Shown here: positions 9,316 through 18,448 of the stretch, piece after piece
Layout: each line of letters begins with the position of its first letter
Position numbering within the stretch: position 1 is the first letter of the stretch
Assembly: GCF_003203515.1 (NCBI RefSeq)
Contig: NZ_BGNG01000003.1
Location: forward strand, 1 to 64,000
DNA length: 64,000 bases
From: Glaciecola sp. KUL10
Lineage (GTDB): Bacteria > Pseudomonadota > Gammaproteobacteria > Enterobacterales > Alteromonadaceae
Direction: 5' to 3'
Position numbers and translations under genes: made by a program
Notes under the pieces: model-generated
What the model was told of the DNA's origin: nothing
Seen by the model: only the letters and a program-made list of their open reading frames with translations
Database searches by the model: none

Positions 9316-11049
9316 CTACATCGCTTCTAAAGTCGAGATCCCTAAAATCTCTAAGCCCGTTTTCAAGGTTCTAGCCGTTAAAGCCGCTTGCGAGAGTCGA
9401 GACTCACGAGTAGTGGCATCAACATCTGACTTGAGAATTGGGTTGGCCTCGTAAAATCGCATAAAGGCGCTGGCAACGTCGTACAAGTATGTACATAACA
9501 AATGCGGAGTTGCCTCTTTGCCTACGGCGCTTAATACTTCTTCAAACTGAATAAGCTTTGTGGTCAATTCATGCTCGGTTTTAGACTCAATAGTAATCTT
9601 GCCGCTCACTTTGCCCATATCGACATCAGCTTTTCTAAAGATACTTCGAATACGGGTGTAAGCATATTGAAGATAAGGGGCTGTATTGCCTTCAAAGCTT
9701 AACATTGTATCCCAATCAAAGATGTAATCTGTTGTGCGATTTTTACTTAGATCCGCATATTTAACTGCGCCGATACCTACGACTTTCGCCACTTCTAACT
9801 GCTCTGCTTCGCTAAGGTTATTCTCGCGTTTAGCAATGAGGGCTTGCGCGCGTTCGATTGCTTCATCCAGTAAATCCGACAACTTTATTGTGTCGCCACT
9901 GCGGGTTTTGAATGGTTTACCATCTTTGCCCAACATCATACCAAATGGGCAGTGTTCGTAGGTTAATGCTGGCGGCAAAAAGCCAGCTTTTCTCGCAACG
10001 ATTTCGGTTTGTTTAAAGTGTAGCGCTTGTCTTGCATCGGTAAAGATTAGCGTGCGATCAGCCTTTAAGGTATTAGTACGGTAGCGAATTGCAGCTAAAT
10101 CGGTTGTGGAATATAAGAATCCGCCACCCGATTTTTGAACGATATAAACCGCAGGCTTACCCTCTTTGTCTTTCATTTCTTCAATAAAGACAACTTTTGC
10201 GCCTTGATCACTTACCGCCACGTTTTGCTTTGTTAGCTCGTCGATAACATTATGTAAATCATGGTTATACGCGCTTTCGCCCATGATATCTTCGCGCGTA
10301 AGTGAAACGTTCAGCTTCTCGTAAACTTCTTCGCTGTGCTTAATTGAGATATCAATAAACTGCTGCCACAAAGCCAAACACTGCTCATCACCACTTTGAA
10401 GCTTCACAACATGCTCGCGAGCACGATCAGCAAAGCCCTCTTCGTTATCAAATCTTACTTTTGCCTCGCGGTAAAAGTCTTCTAAATCACTAAGTGCAGT
10501 TTCTGCCACTTCTGAAGATGCTAATTTATCGCTTAAATGAGCTAATAACATACCAAACTGCGTGCCCCAATCACCCATGTGGTTTTGGCGGATCACGGTA
10601 TGTCCCAAGTACTCAAGCACCTTGGCTGTAGCGTCACCAATGATCGTGCTGCGTAAGTGACCAACATGCATTTCTTTGGCTAAGTTCGGCGAAGACAAAT
10701 CCACTACGATACGATCGGGTTTTGGTGAATCAACGCCCAATTTCTCATCTGCGAGTGCCTTTTGCGCCCAATCTGCTAAAAAACTATCGTTTAAATGAAT
10801 ATTGATGAAACCTGGGCCAGCCAGTTCTAGCTTACTAGCAATATCATCTAGTTTTACGTGTGCTAAGATTTTTTCGGCAATGTCTCTTGGCTTTTGCTTT
10901 AAGCGCTTTGCTAAGGCCATTGCACCATTAAATTGGTATTCACCAAACTCGGGTCTTGTGCTTCTGCTCAAAGGCACTGGAGCATCAGTGATGTCCATAT
11001 CTGCGAGCGCTTGTGTAAATCGTTGAGTTAAAACCTGCTGAATATTCAT
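9316..11049 (-). CDS. argS: Arginyl-tRNA synthetase
   Basis: Class I aminoacyl-tRNA synthetase that charges tRNA-Arg, cytosolic and essential. The 577 residues fit bacterial ArgS. Visible parts are the N-terminal ArgS-specific domain (about 1-90), the HIGH-like signature MHVGHLRSTIIGD near 131-143, the Rossmann catalytic core, and the DALR anticodon-binding domain at the C-terminus (YLQYAYTRIRSIFRK onwards, about 460-577). It follows prfC by 10 bases on the same strand, so the two are probably co-transcribed. Confidence 0.97.
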   Translation of the reverse strand: MNIQQVLTQRFTQALADMDITDAPVPLSRSTRPEFGEYQFNGAMALAKRLKQKPRDIAEKILAHVKLDDIASKLELAGPGFINIHLNDSFLADWAQKALADEKLGVDSPKPDRIVVDLSSPNLAKEMHVGHLRSTIIGDATAKVLEYLGHTVIRQNHMGDWGTQFGMLLAHLSDKLASSEVAETALSDLEDFYREAKVRFDNEEGFADRAREHVVKLQSGDEQCLALWQQFIDISIKHSEEVYEKLNVSLTREDIMGESAYNHDLHNVIDELTKQNVAVSDQGAKVVFIEEMKDKEGKPAVYIVQKSGGGFLYSTTDLAAIRYRTNTLKADRTLIFTDARQALHFKQTEIVARKAGFLPPALTYEHCPFGMMLGKDGKPFKTRSGDTIKLSDLLDEAIERAQALIAKRENNLSEAEQLEVAKVVGIGAVKYADLSKNRTTDYIFDWDTMLSFEGNTAPYLQYAYTRIRSIFRKADVDMGKVSGKITIESKTEHELTTKLIQFEEVLSAVGKEATPHLLCTYLYDVASAFMRFYEANPILKSDVDATTRESRLSQAALTARTLKTGLEILGISTLEAM

Positions 11050-11059
11050 TTAATAAAAC

Positions 11060-12646
11060 CTAGTGTTCACGTGTCTTGTGAAATTCGATATCGGGATAAC
11101 GCTCTTGCGCTAGTGATAAATTGACCATGGTGGGTGCGATGTACGTCAGGTTATCACCACCATCTAAGGCCAAATTGGCCTGTGCTTTGCGCTTGAACTC
11201 ATCAACTTTGCGCTCATCACCGTATACCCAACGTGCGGTAGAAACACCGACTGATTCATACATGGCATCTACGTTGTATTCTGCTTTTAATCGAGCAACA
11301 ACCACATCAAACTGAAGCACACCAACTGCGCCTACAATCAAGTCATTGTTCATGAGCGGTCTGAATACCTGAACAGCACCTTCTTCAGATAGCTGAATCA
11401 AGCCTTTTTGCAATTGCTTTTGCTTAAGTGGATCGCGTAAACGAATACGTTTAAATAGCTCGGGTGCAAAATTTGGAATACCTGTAAATCGGTACTTTTC
11501 GCCCGCGGTAAAGGTATCGCCAATGCGTATTGAGCCATGATTATGAAGGCCAATAATATCACCTGCATAAGCTTCTTCTAACAATGCACGGTCGCCAGCT
11601 AAAAATGTTAACGCATCGGATACGCGCACATCTTTACCGATGCGGGTGTGATGCATCTTCATGCCTTTTGCGTATTTGCCCGAAACGATACGACAAAACG
11701 CAATGCGATCGCGATGTTTTGGGTCCATATTAGCTTGTATTTTGAAGACAAAGCCACTGAACTTTTCGTCATTGGCATCGGTTGTACCTGCATCGCTTTC
11801 ACGGCCTTGGGGGGCTGGCGCCCATTCACAAAGGCCATCTAACATATGGTCAACCCCAAAGTTACCCAATGCAGTACCAAAAAATACGGGTGATAAGTCA
11901 CCACTGATAAACAATTCATGATCAAACTCATTACTAGCGCCCTGCACTAGCTCGAGTTCATCTTTTAGTGTTTCTAAAAGGCCAGAACCGATTGCTTCTT
12001 CTAACTCTGGATTATCGAGTCCTTCAATAATGCGTACGTCTTGTATCTGATGACCTTGACCCGTTTTATAAAGAATCACATGGTCGCGATGAAGGTGATA
12101 AACACCTTTGAATTCTTTACCGCATCCGATCGGCCATGTGATGGGTGCACACAAAATATCTAGCTCTGACTCCACTTCATCCAACAATTCCATTGGATCG
12201 CGAATATCACGGTCAAGCTTGTTCATAAAGGTAATGATGGGCGTTTGACGCAGGCGTGTGACCTCCATCAATTTGCGTGTTCTGTCCTCAACCCCTTTTG
12301 CCGCATCAATCACCATTAAACACGAATCAACCGCTGTTAATGTGCGATAAGTATCTTCTGAGAAGTCTTCGTGTCCTGGCGTATCTAGTAGATTGACCAA
12401 CTTGTCCGCATATGGAAATTGCATCACTGAAGTGGTCACAGAGATTCCACGTTCTTTTTCCATTTCCATCCAATCGGACTTAGCGTGCTGACCCGATTTT
12501 TTACCTTTTACTGTACCCGCTGTTTGCAAGGCGTTTCCGAATAACAACACTTTTTCAGTAATGGTTGTTTTACCTGCATCGGGGTGGGAAATTATTGCGA
12601 AGGTTTTACGCTTACTTATTTCTTCAATTATCTTGGCATCTGCCAT
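11060..12646 (-). CDS. prfC: Peptide chain release factor 3
   Basis: Translational GTPase RF3, which recycles RF1 and RF2 from the ribosome after peptide release. The 528 residues match the family. GTP-binding motifs are visible: G1 SHPDAGKTT (about 20-28), G3 DTPGHEDF near 90 and G4 NKLDRD near 142. Domain II and the RF3-specific C-terminal domain follow. The ATG has AAAGG upstream. It is the first gene of a pair with argS. Confidence 0.97.
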   Translation of the reverse strand: MADAKIIEEISKRKTFAIISHPDAGKTTITEKVLLFGNALQTAGTVKGKKSGQHAKSDWMEMEKERGISVTTSVMQFPYADKLVNLLDTPGHEDFSEDTYRTLTAVDSCLMVIDAAKGVEDRTRKLMEVTRLRQTPIITFMNKLDRDIRDPMELLDEVESELDILCAPITWPIGCGKEFKGVYHLHRDHVILYKTGQGHQIQDVRIIEGLDNPELEEAIGSGLLETLKDELELVQGASNEFDHELFISGDLSPVFFGTALGNFGVDHMLDGLCEWAPAPQGRESDAGTTDANDEKFSGFVFKIQANMDPKHRDRIAFCRIVSGKYAKGMKMHHTRIGKDVRVSDALTFLAGDRALLEEAYAGDIIGLHNHGSIRIGDTFTAGEKYRFTGIPNFAPELFKRIRLRDPLKQKQLQKGLIQLSEEGAVQVFRPLMNNDLIVGAVGVLQFDVVVARLKAEYNVDAMYESVGVSTARWVYGDERKVDEFKRKAQANLALDGGDNLTYIAPTMVNLSLAQERYPDIEFHKTREH

Positions 12647-12831
12647 TTTTTGTTAACCTTTTAGGTGCTAATAAGTGCACAAACTAAGCACTTCATCAGA
12701 TAAACAAAGCGAGTTTGTCCATCTGGAAAAAATTTCGCGCGATTGTAACAAAATAAGCAAGATGGATAAATCACTAAGATGGAAAAGTGTTTAGACGAGT
12801 GAATCTGAATTTGTTAAACGTGCTTTAAGTA

Positions 12832-13278
12832 CTATGCAACAAGGTACTTCAACACTAAGGCATCTTCTTTTTCAGCACCTTTGTAAGCCGGATAATAGGC
12901 CTTGCGTTCTGCAACCAGCTCAAAACCAGAGCGTTTATACAAATTACGGGCGGGTTTATTGCTTCTTCTCACTTCCAACAAAATAGAATTGACTTGCCAA
13001 TCAATCGATTGATTAGCCAAAAAAGTTAGCATTTCTTTTGCCACACCTTGCCTCAAAAAATCCTTACTCACTGCAATGTCTTCGATGCTAAGTTCATCTA
13101 ACACTTTGCTGCAGATACAATAACCGACAACTTGGTCATCTTTTTTAGCAACTACAGAATGCCCTTTGATAGCAGACTGCATAAACAAAGAATAGGTCCA
13201 GTTTGTCGACGTGACTTTATTGAACACGGCATAAGCGCGATCAAAATCATCAACTTGTAATAGCTCTACCGTCAACAT
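12832..13278 (-). CDS. rimI: Ribosomal protein S18 alanine N-acetyltransferase
   Basis: GNAT-fold acetyltransferase of 148 residues that acetylates the N-terminal alanine of ribosomal protein S18. The acetyl-CoA-binding motif A is visible near 80-95 (FLRQGVAKEML), followed by LEVRRSNKPARNLYKRSGFE, the RimI-type C-terminal signature with the conserved tyrosine. The ATG at 13278 is used because an upstream alternative would be a TTG. It lies just downstream of holD on the same strand; the holD-rimI order is conserved in gammaproteobacteria, which supports both names. Confidence 0.9.
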   Translation of the reverse strand: MLTVELLQVDDFDRAYAVFNKVTSTNWTYSLFMQSAIKGHSVVAKKDDQVVGYCICSKVLDELSIEDIAVSKDFLRQGVAKEMLTFLANQSIDWQVNSILLEVRRSNKPARNLYKRSGFELVAERKAYYPAYKGAEKEDALVLKYLVA

Positions 13279-13310
13279 TAACAACTACAATCCTTTACTA
13301 TGACTAGAAG

Positions 13311-13667
13311 TTAAGACCAGCTTTTTGCGTCGAAATAACGATCAAGAGCTAACCAAATTTGCTTTTTCTGCTCGCCATTGAGTGATGTAACTTCAGGCGT
13401 TATTAGTTGGTTATCGACAAATTCAATCGTTTTTTTATCAGTACTTTGCACCCATGAAAACGTCCCTTTAAACTGATTTTCAAATGCATGAGCGAGGTCT
13501 TGGTATAAAGCGTTGTTGGCTTCAACTGGCAACAATTCACTTTCTTTTGCTTGAAGTATAGCACTTGATTCTGAATCTGCTTTTTCCGACCCAATTTGAG
13601 AATACAAAGGAATGTCTAAGGCTTGCAGAATTGCTTGTTGATAAGGTGTGATATTCACTCTATTCAC
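13311..13667 (-). CDS. holD: DNA polymerase III psi subunit
   Basis: Small clamp-loader accessory protein that links chi and SSB to the DnaX complex. The product has 118 residues with ITPYQQAILQALDIPLYS at the start, as in HolD (YQ...LGIP pattern), and a C-terminal IWLALDRYF segment. HolD is poorly conserved in sequence; the call leans on its position directly upstream of rimI. The reading frame stays open into the neighbouring tRNA gene, but those residues are an artefact. The first credible starts are GTG codons at 13667 and 13658, neither with a strong ribosome-binding site, so the start is uncertain by three residues. Confidence 0.75.
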   Translation of the reverse strand: MNRVNITPYQQAILQALDIPLYSQIGSEKADSESSAILQAKESELLPVEANNALYQDLAHAFENQFKGTFSWVQSTDKKTIEFVDNQLITPEVTSLNGEQKKQIWLALDRYFDAKSWS

Positions 13668-13694
13668 GCTAAGTAATTTGTTGCCCAAAAGAAG

Positions 13695-13771
13695 TGGCAG
13701 GGGTGGAGGGACTCGAACCCCCAACCATCGGTTTTGGAGACCGCTGTTCTACCAATTCGAACTACACCCCT
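13695..13771 (-). tRNA. trpT: tRNA-Trp (CCA anticodon)
   Basis: A 77-base tRNA including an encoded CCA end. The acceptor stem is AGGGGTG paired with CACCCCT, the D-arm GTTC...GAAC, the anticodon loop CTCCAAA (anticodon CCA) and the T-arm GGGGGTTCGAGTCCC-like. The sequence is close to the E. coli tRNA-Trp. The outermost anticodon-stem pair appears as G opposite A (mismatch), the rest of the stem pairs. It lies 28 bases upstream of the holD start and may be read into the same transcript. Confidence 0.95.
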
Positions 13772-13783
13772 AGCGAGGCACGT

Positions 13784-13789
13784 AGTATA
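13784..13789 (-). promoter_or_regulatory. -10 element of the tRNA-Trp promoter
   Basis: On the minus strand TATACT is followed by a G+C-rich stretch (ACGTGCCTCGCT) just before the tRNA 5' end. This spacing places the transcript start a few bases upstream of the mature tRNA. GC-rich discriminators of this kind are typical of stringently controlled stable-RNA promoters. No good -35 element is seen. Confidence 0.45.
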
Positions 13790-13828
13790 CAGCGCGTTTT
13801 GAAAAAATAAAGCGCTTTATCAACAAAT

Positions 13829-14620
13829 TTAATTCAAATTTTGTTTTAACACATCGAACCATAAATCGTAAGTAAAGTTAACAAATTCAAACTGTTGGAT
13901 GGTTTTTTCTTTCACTTCTTGGTGTTCTATCTTAGTGTGTTTGGCGTATTTTTCTATCAATAAATCAGTTTGGAAAGTATCCAACTGATTAATCTTTGCG
14001 CAAGAGGCTAAATCAAAATAGCGATTGCCCATGCCCGCATACTCCCAATCAAGAATGAGCTGAGAGGCACCACCAATGTGTGCCCAAGCCAGATCATTGT
14101 GACAAAGGCGATTATCAGAACGACTAACATCGCACAACGCTTGCCACTTGTGACTAAGCGCTAGCAACGATTCCTTTTGCTCGCCACTCATATGTGACAG
14201 CTTCTCTGAATAACCTTGCCAAGCTTTCGGTAAGTCAATAATAGGTAAGTCAAATATACAGTTGTGGATGCGTTTGAGTGTCTTTGCGAGCAAATCGATG
14301 TGCATTTCATCAAAGAATAGCGGTATTTGTTGTTTAGTGATATGCACCCATTGTTCGACATAGAGGCCCTGATCCTGATCAAGAAACAACGGTTTTGGTG
14401 CAAGTTTTCTTGTTGCCAAGCGTTGCTGCAGCAAAAACCTGTCTTGTCTATCAATTGCGAATTCGTCGGTACCGATAAAACGTTTGACCATGTAGTCTGC
14501 GTCACTATCGTTCAGAAGGTAAGATTCGTTAATCGTGCCGCCTGGCAATTCAAAAATAATTGCATTTGGGCTGAGTGATAAAGGTTCTGTTAATCGCTGT
14601 ATCAGTTGTTCTTGCGTCAA
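13829..14620 (-). CDS. Aminoglycoside-phosphotransferase-fold kinase, probable thiamine kinase
   Basis: Small-molecule kinase of the APH/choline-kinase fold (263 residues). Visible motifs are the N-lobe GGTINESYLL loop (about 27-36), the catalytic HND motif in LCHNDLAWAH (near 172) and the Mg-binding ILDWEYAGMGNRYFDLA (about 187-203). The position four residues after the catalytic loop that is usually Asn reads as His here. It closes the TPP-riboswitch operon behind a thiamine-type PnuT transporter, so phosphorylation of imported thiamine (ThiK-like) is the best inference; choline or another alcohol is the alternative. The only usable start is TTG, 24 bases after the permease gene. Confidence 0.7.
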   Translation of the reverse strand: MTQEQLIQRLTEPLSLSPNAIIFELPGGTINESYLLNDSDADYMVKRFIGTDEFAIDRQDRFLLQQRLATRKLAPKPLFLDQDQGLYVEQWVHITKQQIPLFFDEMHIDLLAKTLKRIHNCIFDLPIIDLPKAWQGYSEKLSHMSGEQKESLLALSHKWQALCDVSRSDNRLCHNDLAWAHIGGASQLILDWEYAGMGNRYFDLASCAKINQLDTFQTDLLIEKYAKHTKIEHQEVKEKTIQQFEFVNFTYDLWFDVLKQNLN

Positions 14621-14643
14621 GTTTGTCGAGCCACAAAAATTTG

Positions 14644-15246
14644 TTAGGGATTTATAATGGCAGGCTTAAGCGACTTTCGCCATTCAAATAATCCGTATAT
14701 CGCGACGAATGTGTAAATAATCATGAGCAACGCGGTAAGATATAACTCTTTTTGAACAAACAGAAAACAAGCTGCGCTGTTTAATACTAACCAATAATAC
14801 CAATTATCGATGTATTTACGCGCAGTCATCAAGGTGGCAAATACAGAAAATACCGTGATGGTCGCATCTAAAGCCAACCAGCTTGCATCAAACCAACTTC
14901 CTGCAAACATACTCAAAATAGAAGCTAAAACAGCACCTAGTGCAATAACAATGGCATGTTGGTTAAATGACAGCGCCTGAACCTGCAATGGTTCGGCTTT
15001 AGTACCTTTGCGCCAACTCATAAACCCAACTACGGCCATGACTATATAATAAGCGTTCAAAAGACTATGAAACGGCAGTGATACCGAATAGAAAAGATAA
15101 ACATAAATACTGGTGCTGACAAACGCACAAAGCCAACACCAAATATTTTGTTTTGCAGCAAGACAAACATAGGCAACGGATAACAAAAAAGCCACGACCT
15201 CGAGCAGGCTTTGTTGTTGCCATTGATTGATCAATGCTTCAAACAT
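14644..15246 (-). CDS. pnuT: PnuC-family transporter, probable thiamine permease PnuT
   Basis: Inner-membrane protein of 200 residues with about seven hydrophobic segments and PnuC-family marks: WCWLCAFVSTSIYVYLFY near 35-53, a conserved YY..MAVVGFMSWR stretch near 66-80, and NWYYWLVLN near 146. PnuC proteins move vitamins such as nicotinamide riboside by facilitated diffusion, trapped by a cytosolic kinase. Here the gene sits in a TPP-riboswitch-controlled operon with a kinase, the arrangement known for the thiamine-specific subgroup PnuT. Substrate assignment rests on that context. Confidence 0.85.
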   Translation of the reverse strand: MFEALINQWQQQSLLEVVAFLLSVAYVCLAAKQNIWCWLCAFVSTSIYVYLFYSVSLPFHSLLNAYYIVMAVVGFMSWRKGTKAEPLQVQALSFNQHAIVIALGAVLASILSMFAGSWFDASWLALDATITVFSVFATLMTARKYIDNWYYWLVLNSAACFLFVQKELYLTALLMIIYTFVAIYGLFEWRKSLKPAIINP

Positions 15247-15252
15247 TGTTTG

Positions 15253-15507
15253 TTACCCCTGACTCATCTTGTCGCCGTTTAAAAACTTACAAACAAAAAT
15301 AGCTTGTCCTACTTGCTCATAGGTAGTTTGCATTTCCTTTGACATCAATTGCATCACATAATCACACTCGCCTTTTATGACGGTACTTGTTTGTGACGTA
15401 TTAACACTCAGGTTTTTGTCTTGATTTAGCCTTTCGATAAAGTCCTTAATGGGCTCGATATATTCGTTGACTAGGGGATAAAGCGATATCTCTACTACTA
15501 ATTGCAT
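15253..15507 (-). CDS. Thiamine-binding (MTH1187/YkoF-like, DUF77) family protein
   Basis: Small soluble protein of 84 residues with the pattern of the DUF77/MTH1187 family: EISLYPLV near the start, an IKDFIERL helix, a TSQTSTVIKGECDYVM strand and a final VCKFLNGD strand. Members fold like one half of the thiamine-binding protein YkoF. The ATG at 15507 is preferred over one two codons earlier because AAGGA is correctly spaced from it. It lies between the receptor and the permease in the TPP-riboswitch operon, which supports a thiamine-binding or delivery role. Confidence 0.75.
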   Translation of the reverse strand: MQLVVEISLYPLVNEYIEPIKDFIERLNQDKNLSVNTSQTSTVIKGECDYVMQLMSKEMQTTYEQVGQAIFVCKFLNGDKMSQG

Positions 15508-15553
15508 ATTCATTCCTTGTGTTGCTCTACTATATTATCTAGTGAGTAAAGGT

Positions 15554-15581
15554 GATGGTTACTTCATCATAAGTAACCATC
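15554..15581. terminator. Intercistronic hairpin in the thiamine operon
   Basis: GATGGTTACTT and AAGTAACCATC form a perfect 11-bp stem with a 6-base loop, between the receptor stop and the DUF77-family start. It has no long T-run on the minus strand. It is better read as a partial terminator or mRNA-processing/stability element that would lower downstream expression relative to the receptor than as a full stop. Confidence 0.45.
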
Positions 15582-15622
15582 GTTTCAGACTATATGGTCT
15601 TCGCTAGAAAGCCTAATGAGCT

Positions 15623-17665
15623 TTAAAACTGATACGTTATAGTCGCACCCATTTGGCGCTCTTGACCAAACTGATAGTATGGTTCTGCTGGGAAGTAACC
15701 ATCTCGTGGGTCGTTACTGAAACCGCCAAAACCACGCGTAAACACTTGTCTATCCAACGCGTTTTTAATCCACAACTTAGCTAACCACTGGTCAATACGA
15801 TAAGCGATTTCGGCATTCAAGACAGGGGTAAACGGCGCGCGTTCGTCGTGTCCGATTGAAAATCTGTGCTCATCTTTTCCTTCAAACTCTATAGTAAAAT
15901 TTAGCGCGTCAGTTACGGCGAGCGTTGAAGCTAAATAAAAGGTCCATTTTGGCGCTTGTGCTTGGTCTTGAAGATCAACAAAACTTCCATCGGTCTTTTC
16001 ATAGTTACCAAATGTCGCATCTAAATAACCGATATTTGCAGCAAGCGTTAAGGCATCGCTTAAGCGCCAATTTGACTGAAACTCAATTCCTTTGTTTGTG
16101 CCAGTATCCGCATTGCCAATCACGTCAATAAACTCAACCGCGCCCGAATCGTCATTTCGAGGAATAACAGAAAAGTCGCTGACCTGTGCATCTTCGCGCT
16201 TCATGTAGAAGAAGGTTAGGGCCAAATCAGCGTCAAACTGCTCTATGTTGCCTTTGATACCAAGTTCATAGTTCCAGTTGTATTCAGGGTCAAACAAGCG
16301 ATCCTCTTGGCTCACTGCTTGATCTGGGTTAAAACCGCCAGCTTTATAACCACGAGAGATACTCGCAAATAACAAGTTGTCGTTTAAGTTGTAGCTGACA
16401 GCTGCCTTAGCTGCAAAAAGTGAATCGCTTAAGTTTTCTGTATATACCGATGTATCTGAGTAATCGGCTTTAAATTCTTCTACGCGGCCACCTAACGATA
16501 AAGAAAGCGCATTGATAGACCACTCATACTCGCCATATAGCGCCAGCGACTCTGGCTGATAAACACTTAAAAAATCAGCTGAATTAAAGGTGTATTCTCG
16601 CAATAGGTCTTCGTCGGTTTGCTTGCCATAAACACCTGCAACCCAATTGTCTGCATTTAATCTAAGATCAATACTCTTGGTATTAACTTCTCTGAAATAA
16701 CGGTCCGTCGAGCTGTAACCATCAGGATGAAAGCCCACAAATGTCCAGTCTTCATCATAACCATAATCAAGTTCTGAATCAGTCTGCGACAAAATCAAAT
16801 TGAGGCGAGCAAAGCTTAAATCATGTTCAAGCTTAAGACTGAGCGCATCTGCACTTGTAGCGTCTTTTCCGGGCTCGTCTGATTGTGTGATGTTGTCATT
16901 ATCTAGTGAGAATGCATCATAGCCGTTATCGATATCAAAGTGATAATAACGTAACTTAACCACAGTGCTCTCTGATGCCAAATAATCTATTGCCAATTTA
17001 GCGCTGAGTTCATCAATGTTATTGGTATCAGAGCGACCTAAAAACGCATTTTCAACAAAACCATCACTCTTGACCTGTTGAATCGCCACGCGTGCATTAA
17101 TATTGCTTGTTAAGGCATTCGAGTATGCGCCAGCAATTTGAGAAGTGTTAAATTCAGCTACGCTTAACTCTAATGTACCCTCTTGTGTGTCAGTTGGCTG
17201 TTGACTGACAATTTTAACTAAGCCAGCAAGGCCTGATGCGCCTGATGCAGTTGATTGTGGGCCAGATAATACTTCAACTTGTTGAACATCAAACAGTGTA
17301 CCCAATGCGCCGATACCTGAAAAATCAATATCATCGACCACAAGCGCAACTGATGGATTAATGGGTTCAGCAAACTGACTCCGTTCACCGATGCCGCGAA
17401 TTTGAATAAACTTGCCGCGTGATGCACCACTTGCAAAGTTAGTGTTGGGTGCTGCGATTAGAATATCTTCAAGGTGACGAGCCTGCTTTTGCGCAAGCAG
17501 TGATTCTCCTATTACCGTAGCACTGGTTGCAAGTTGGTCGAGGGTTCTACTCGACAAGTCACCGCTGACTTCAATTCGCTCGATGTCCTCTTGTGCACTG
17601 ACATTAGCTGTTGACAATGCGAGCAAAATCGCAAGGGAAATTGGTTTATTTTGGAAAGATTTCAT
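15623..17665 (-). CDS. TonB-dependent receptor, probable thiamine transporter
   Basis: Outer-membrane receptor of 680 residues. A signal peptide (about 1-24, ending VSAQ) is followed by the TonB-box-like DIERIEVSG (about 27-35) and a plug domain (ATSATVIGESLL, IQIRGIGERSQF, VQQVEVLSGPQSTASGASGLAGLVKI). A barrel of the FecA/CirA type ends in QMGATITYQF with a terminal Phe. The gene directly follows a TPP riboswitch and heads an operon with thiamine transport and kinase genes, so thiamine or a thiamine derivative is the expected ligand. The promoter is upstream of the riboswitch. Confidence 0.88.
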   Translation of the reverse strand: MKSFQNKPISLAILLALSTANVSAQEDIERIEVSGDLSSRTLDQLATSATVIGESLLAQKQARHLEDILIAAPNTNFASGASRGKFIQIRGIGERSQFAEPINPSVALVVDDIDFSGIGALGTLFDVQQVEVLSGPQSTASGASGLAGLVKIVSQQPTDTQEGTLELSVAEFNTSQIAGAYSNALTSNINARVAIQQVKSDGFVENAFLGRSDTNNIDELSAKLAIDYLASESTVVKLRYYHFDIDNGYDAFSLDNDNITQSDEPGKDATSADALSLKLEHDLSFARLNLILSQTDSELDYGYDEDWTFVGFHPDGYSSTDRYFREVNTKSIDLRLNADNWVAGVYGKQTDEDLLREYTFNSADFLSVYQPESLALYGEYEWSINALSLSLGGRVEEFKADYSDTSVYTENLSDSLFAAKAAVSYNLNDNLLFASISRGYKAGGFNPDQAVSQEDRLFDPEYNWNYELGIKGNIEQFDADLALTFFYMKREDAQVSDFSVIPRNDDSGAVEFIDVIGNADTGTNKGIEFQSNWRLSDALTLAANIGYLDATFGNYEKTDGSFVDLQDQAQAPKWTFYLASTLAVTDALNFTIEFEGKDEHRFSIGHDERAPFTPVLNAEIAYRIDQWLAKLWIKNALDRQVFTRGFGGFSNDPRDGYFPAEPYYQFGQERQMGATITYQF

Positions 17666-17730
17666 GTTGGTCTCTTCGTTAAAACAAAAAGAACCGGTTG
17701 TTTTTAAAGCATGGAATTGATGATTTCGCC

Positions 17731-17822
17731 AACCATTCCTACGCCGGTACTAACCGGATCAGGTAAATAAGGGTTCTCTTTCGAATCTCAGCCATTGCAT
17801 TTATGCAATGGCACCCCTTGGT
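17731..17822 (-). promoter_or_regulatory. TPP riboswitch (THI element)
   Basis: Read on the minus strand the leader carries the conserved thiamine pyrophosphate aptamer: CAAGGGGTGCC, an ATTGCATAAATGCAAT hairpin, GGCTGAGA, AACCCTT, ACCTGATCCGGTTAGTACC and GGCGTAGGAATG. All the invariant pairing and pyrimidine/pyrophosphate-sensor helices are present. About 65 bases separate it from the receptor ATG. No strong terminator stem is obvious in that stretch, so control of translation initiation is plausible, with high TPP switching the operon off. Confidence 0.96.
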
Positions 17823-17973
17823 TTATATCGATGTGCAAAATGCTTTATCGATAACGCGCGGAATACTAACAGTAGATTATTAAAAGTAAAGTTTTTCAGC
17901 TATTTACTTAATAATTTCACTGATTATTTGTGAATATATATTCACGTTTTAAACTATAAAACCATACGAAGAT

Positions 17974-18396
17974 TTAAATGCCCTTACCTAAACCCAGTTG
18001 CGCCATTTCGTCTTGTGTTTGCGTTTCTAATTCTTCTAGTGTTTTGCCATGAGGAACAGGTAGTCTAGTGGCAGGGTCAACGCGAACAAACACAATATCA
18101 TCCGCCAAACAAATGGTCTTTTTCGTCGCCTTGTTTCTGACCAAGCAAGTTACGGTGATTGAAGTTTTGCCGACTTTCTTTGTTGCCAAACCAAACTCAA
18201 CAATATCACCTTGAGTAGCAGGTGATTCAAAGCTGATCTCACCAATATGCTTGGTCACCAAACAGTTTGTTTCTAGCTGACAGATTGCATAAATGGCCGC
18301 TTCTTCGTCAATCCATGCTAGGGCTCGACCTCCAAATAAAGATTGGGCATAGTTAAGGTCATTAGGCATGACTAGGCGTCTAGATAAAAAGCGCAT
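17974..18396 (-). CDS. yciA: Acyl-CoA thioesterase, YciA-like hotdog protein
   Basis: Hotdog-fold acyl-CoA thioesterase of 140 residues that hydrolyses acyl-CoA to free acid and CoA in the cytosol. Family marks are MPNDLNYAQSLFGGRALAWIDEEAA (about 10-34, containing the catalytic Asn/Asp region on the long helix) and the later strands GKTSITVTCLVRN and IVFVRVD. Length agrees with YciA/BACH-type single-hotdog enzymes. It is a single gene divergent from tmcA. Confidence 0.88.
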   Translation of the reverse strand: MRFLSRRLVMPNDLNYAQSLFGGRALAWIDEEAAIYAICQLETNCLVTKHIGEISFESPATQGDIVEFGLATKKVGKTSITVTCLVRNKATKKTICLADDIVFVRVDPATRLPVPHGKTLEELETQTQDEMAQLGLGKGI

Positions 18397-18448
18397 CGCT
18401 TTTCCTTTTTGGTTACACTAAAAGAAAGACTAAGTAATATTTAAAAAC

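Noticed and set aside
13668-13724. N-terminal extension of holD
   Set aside because: These codons lie in the tRNA-Trp 3' end; a GTG at 13667 is a better start.
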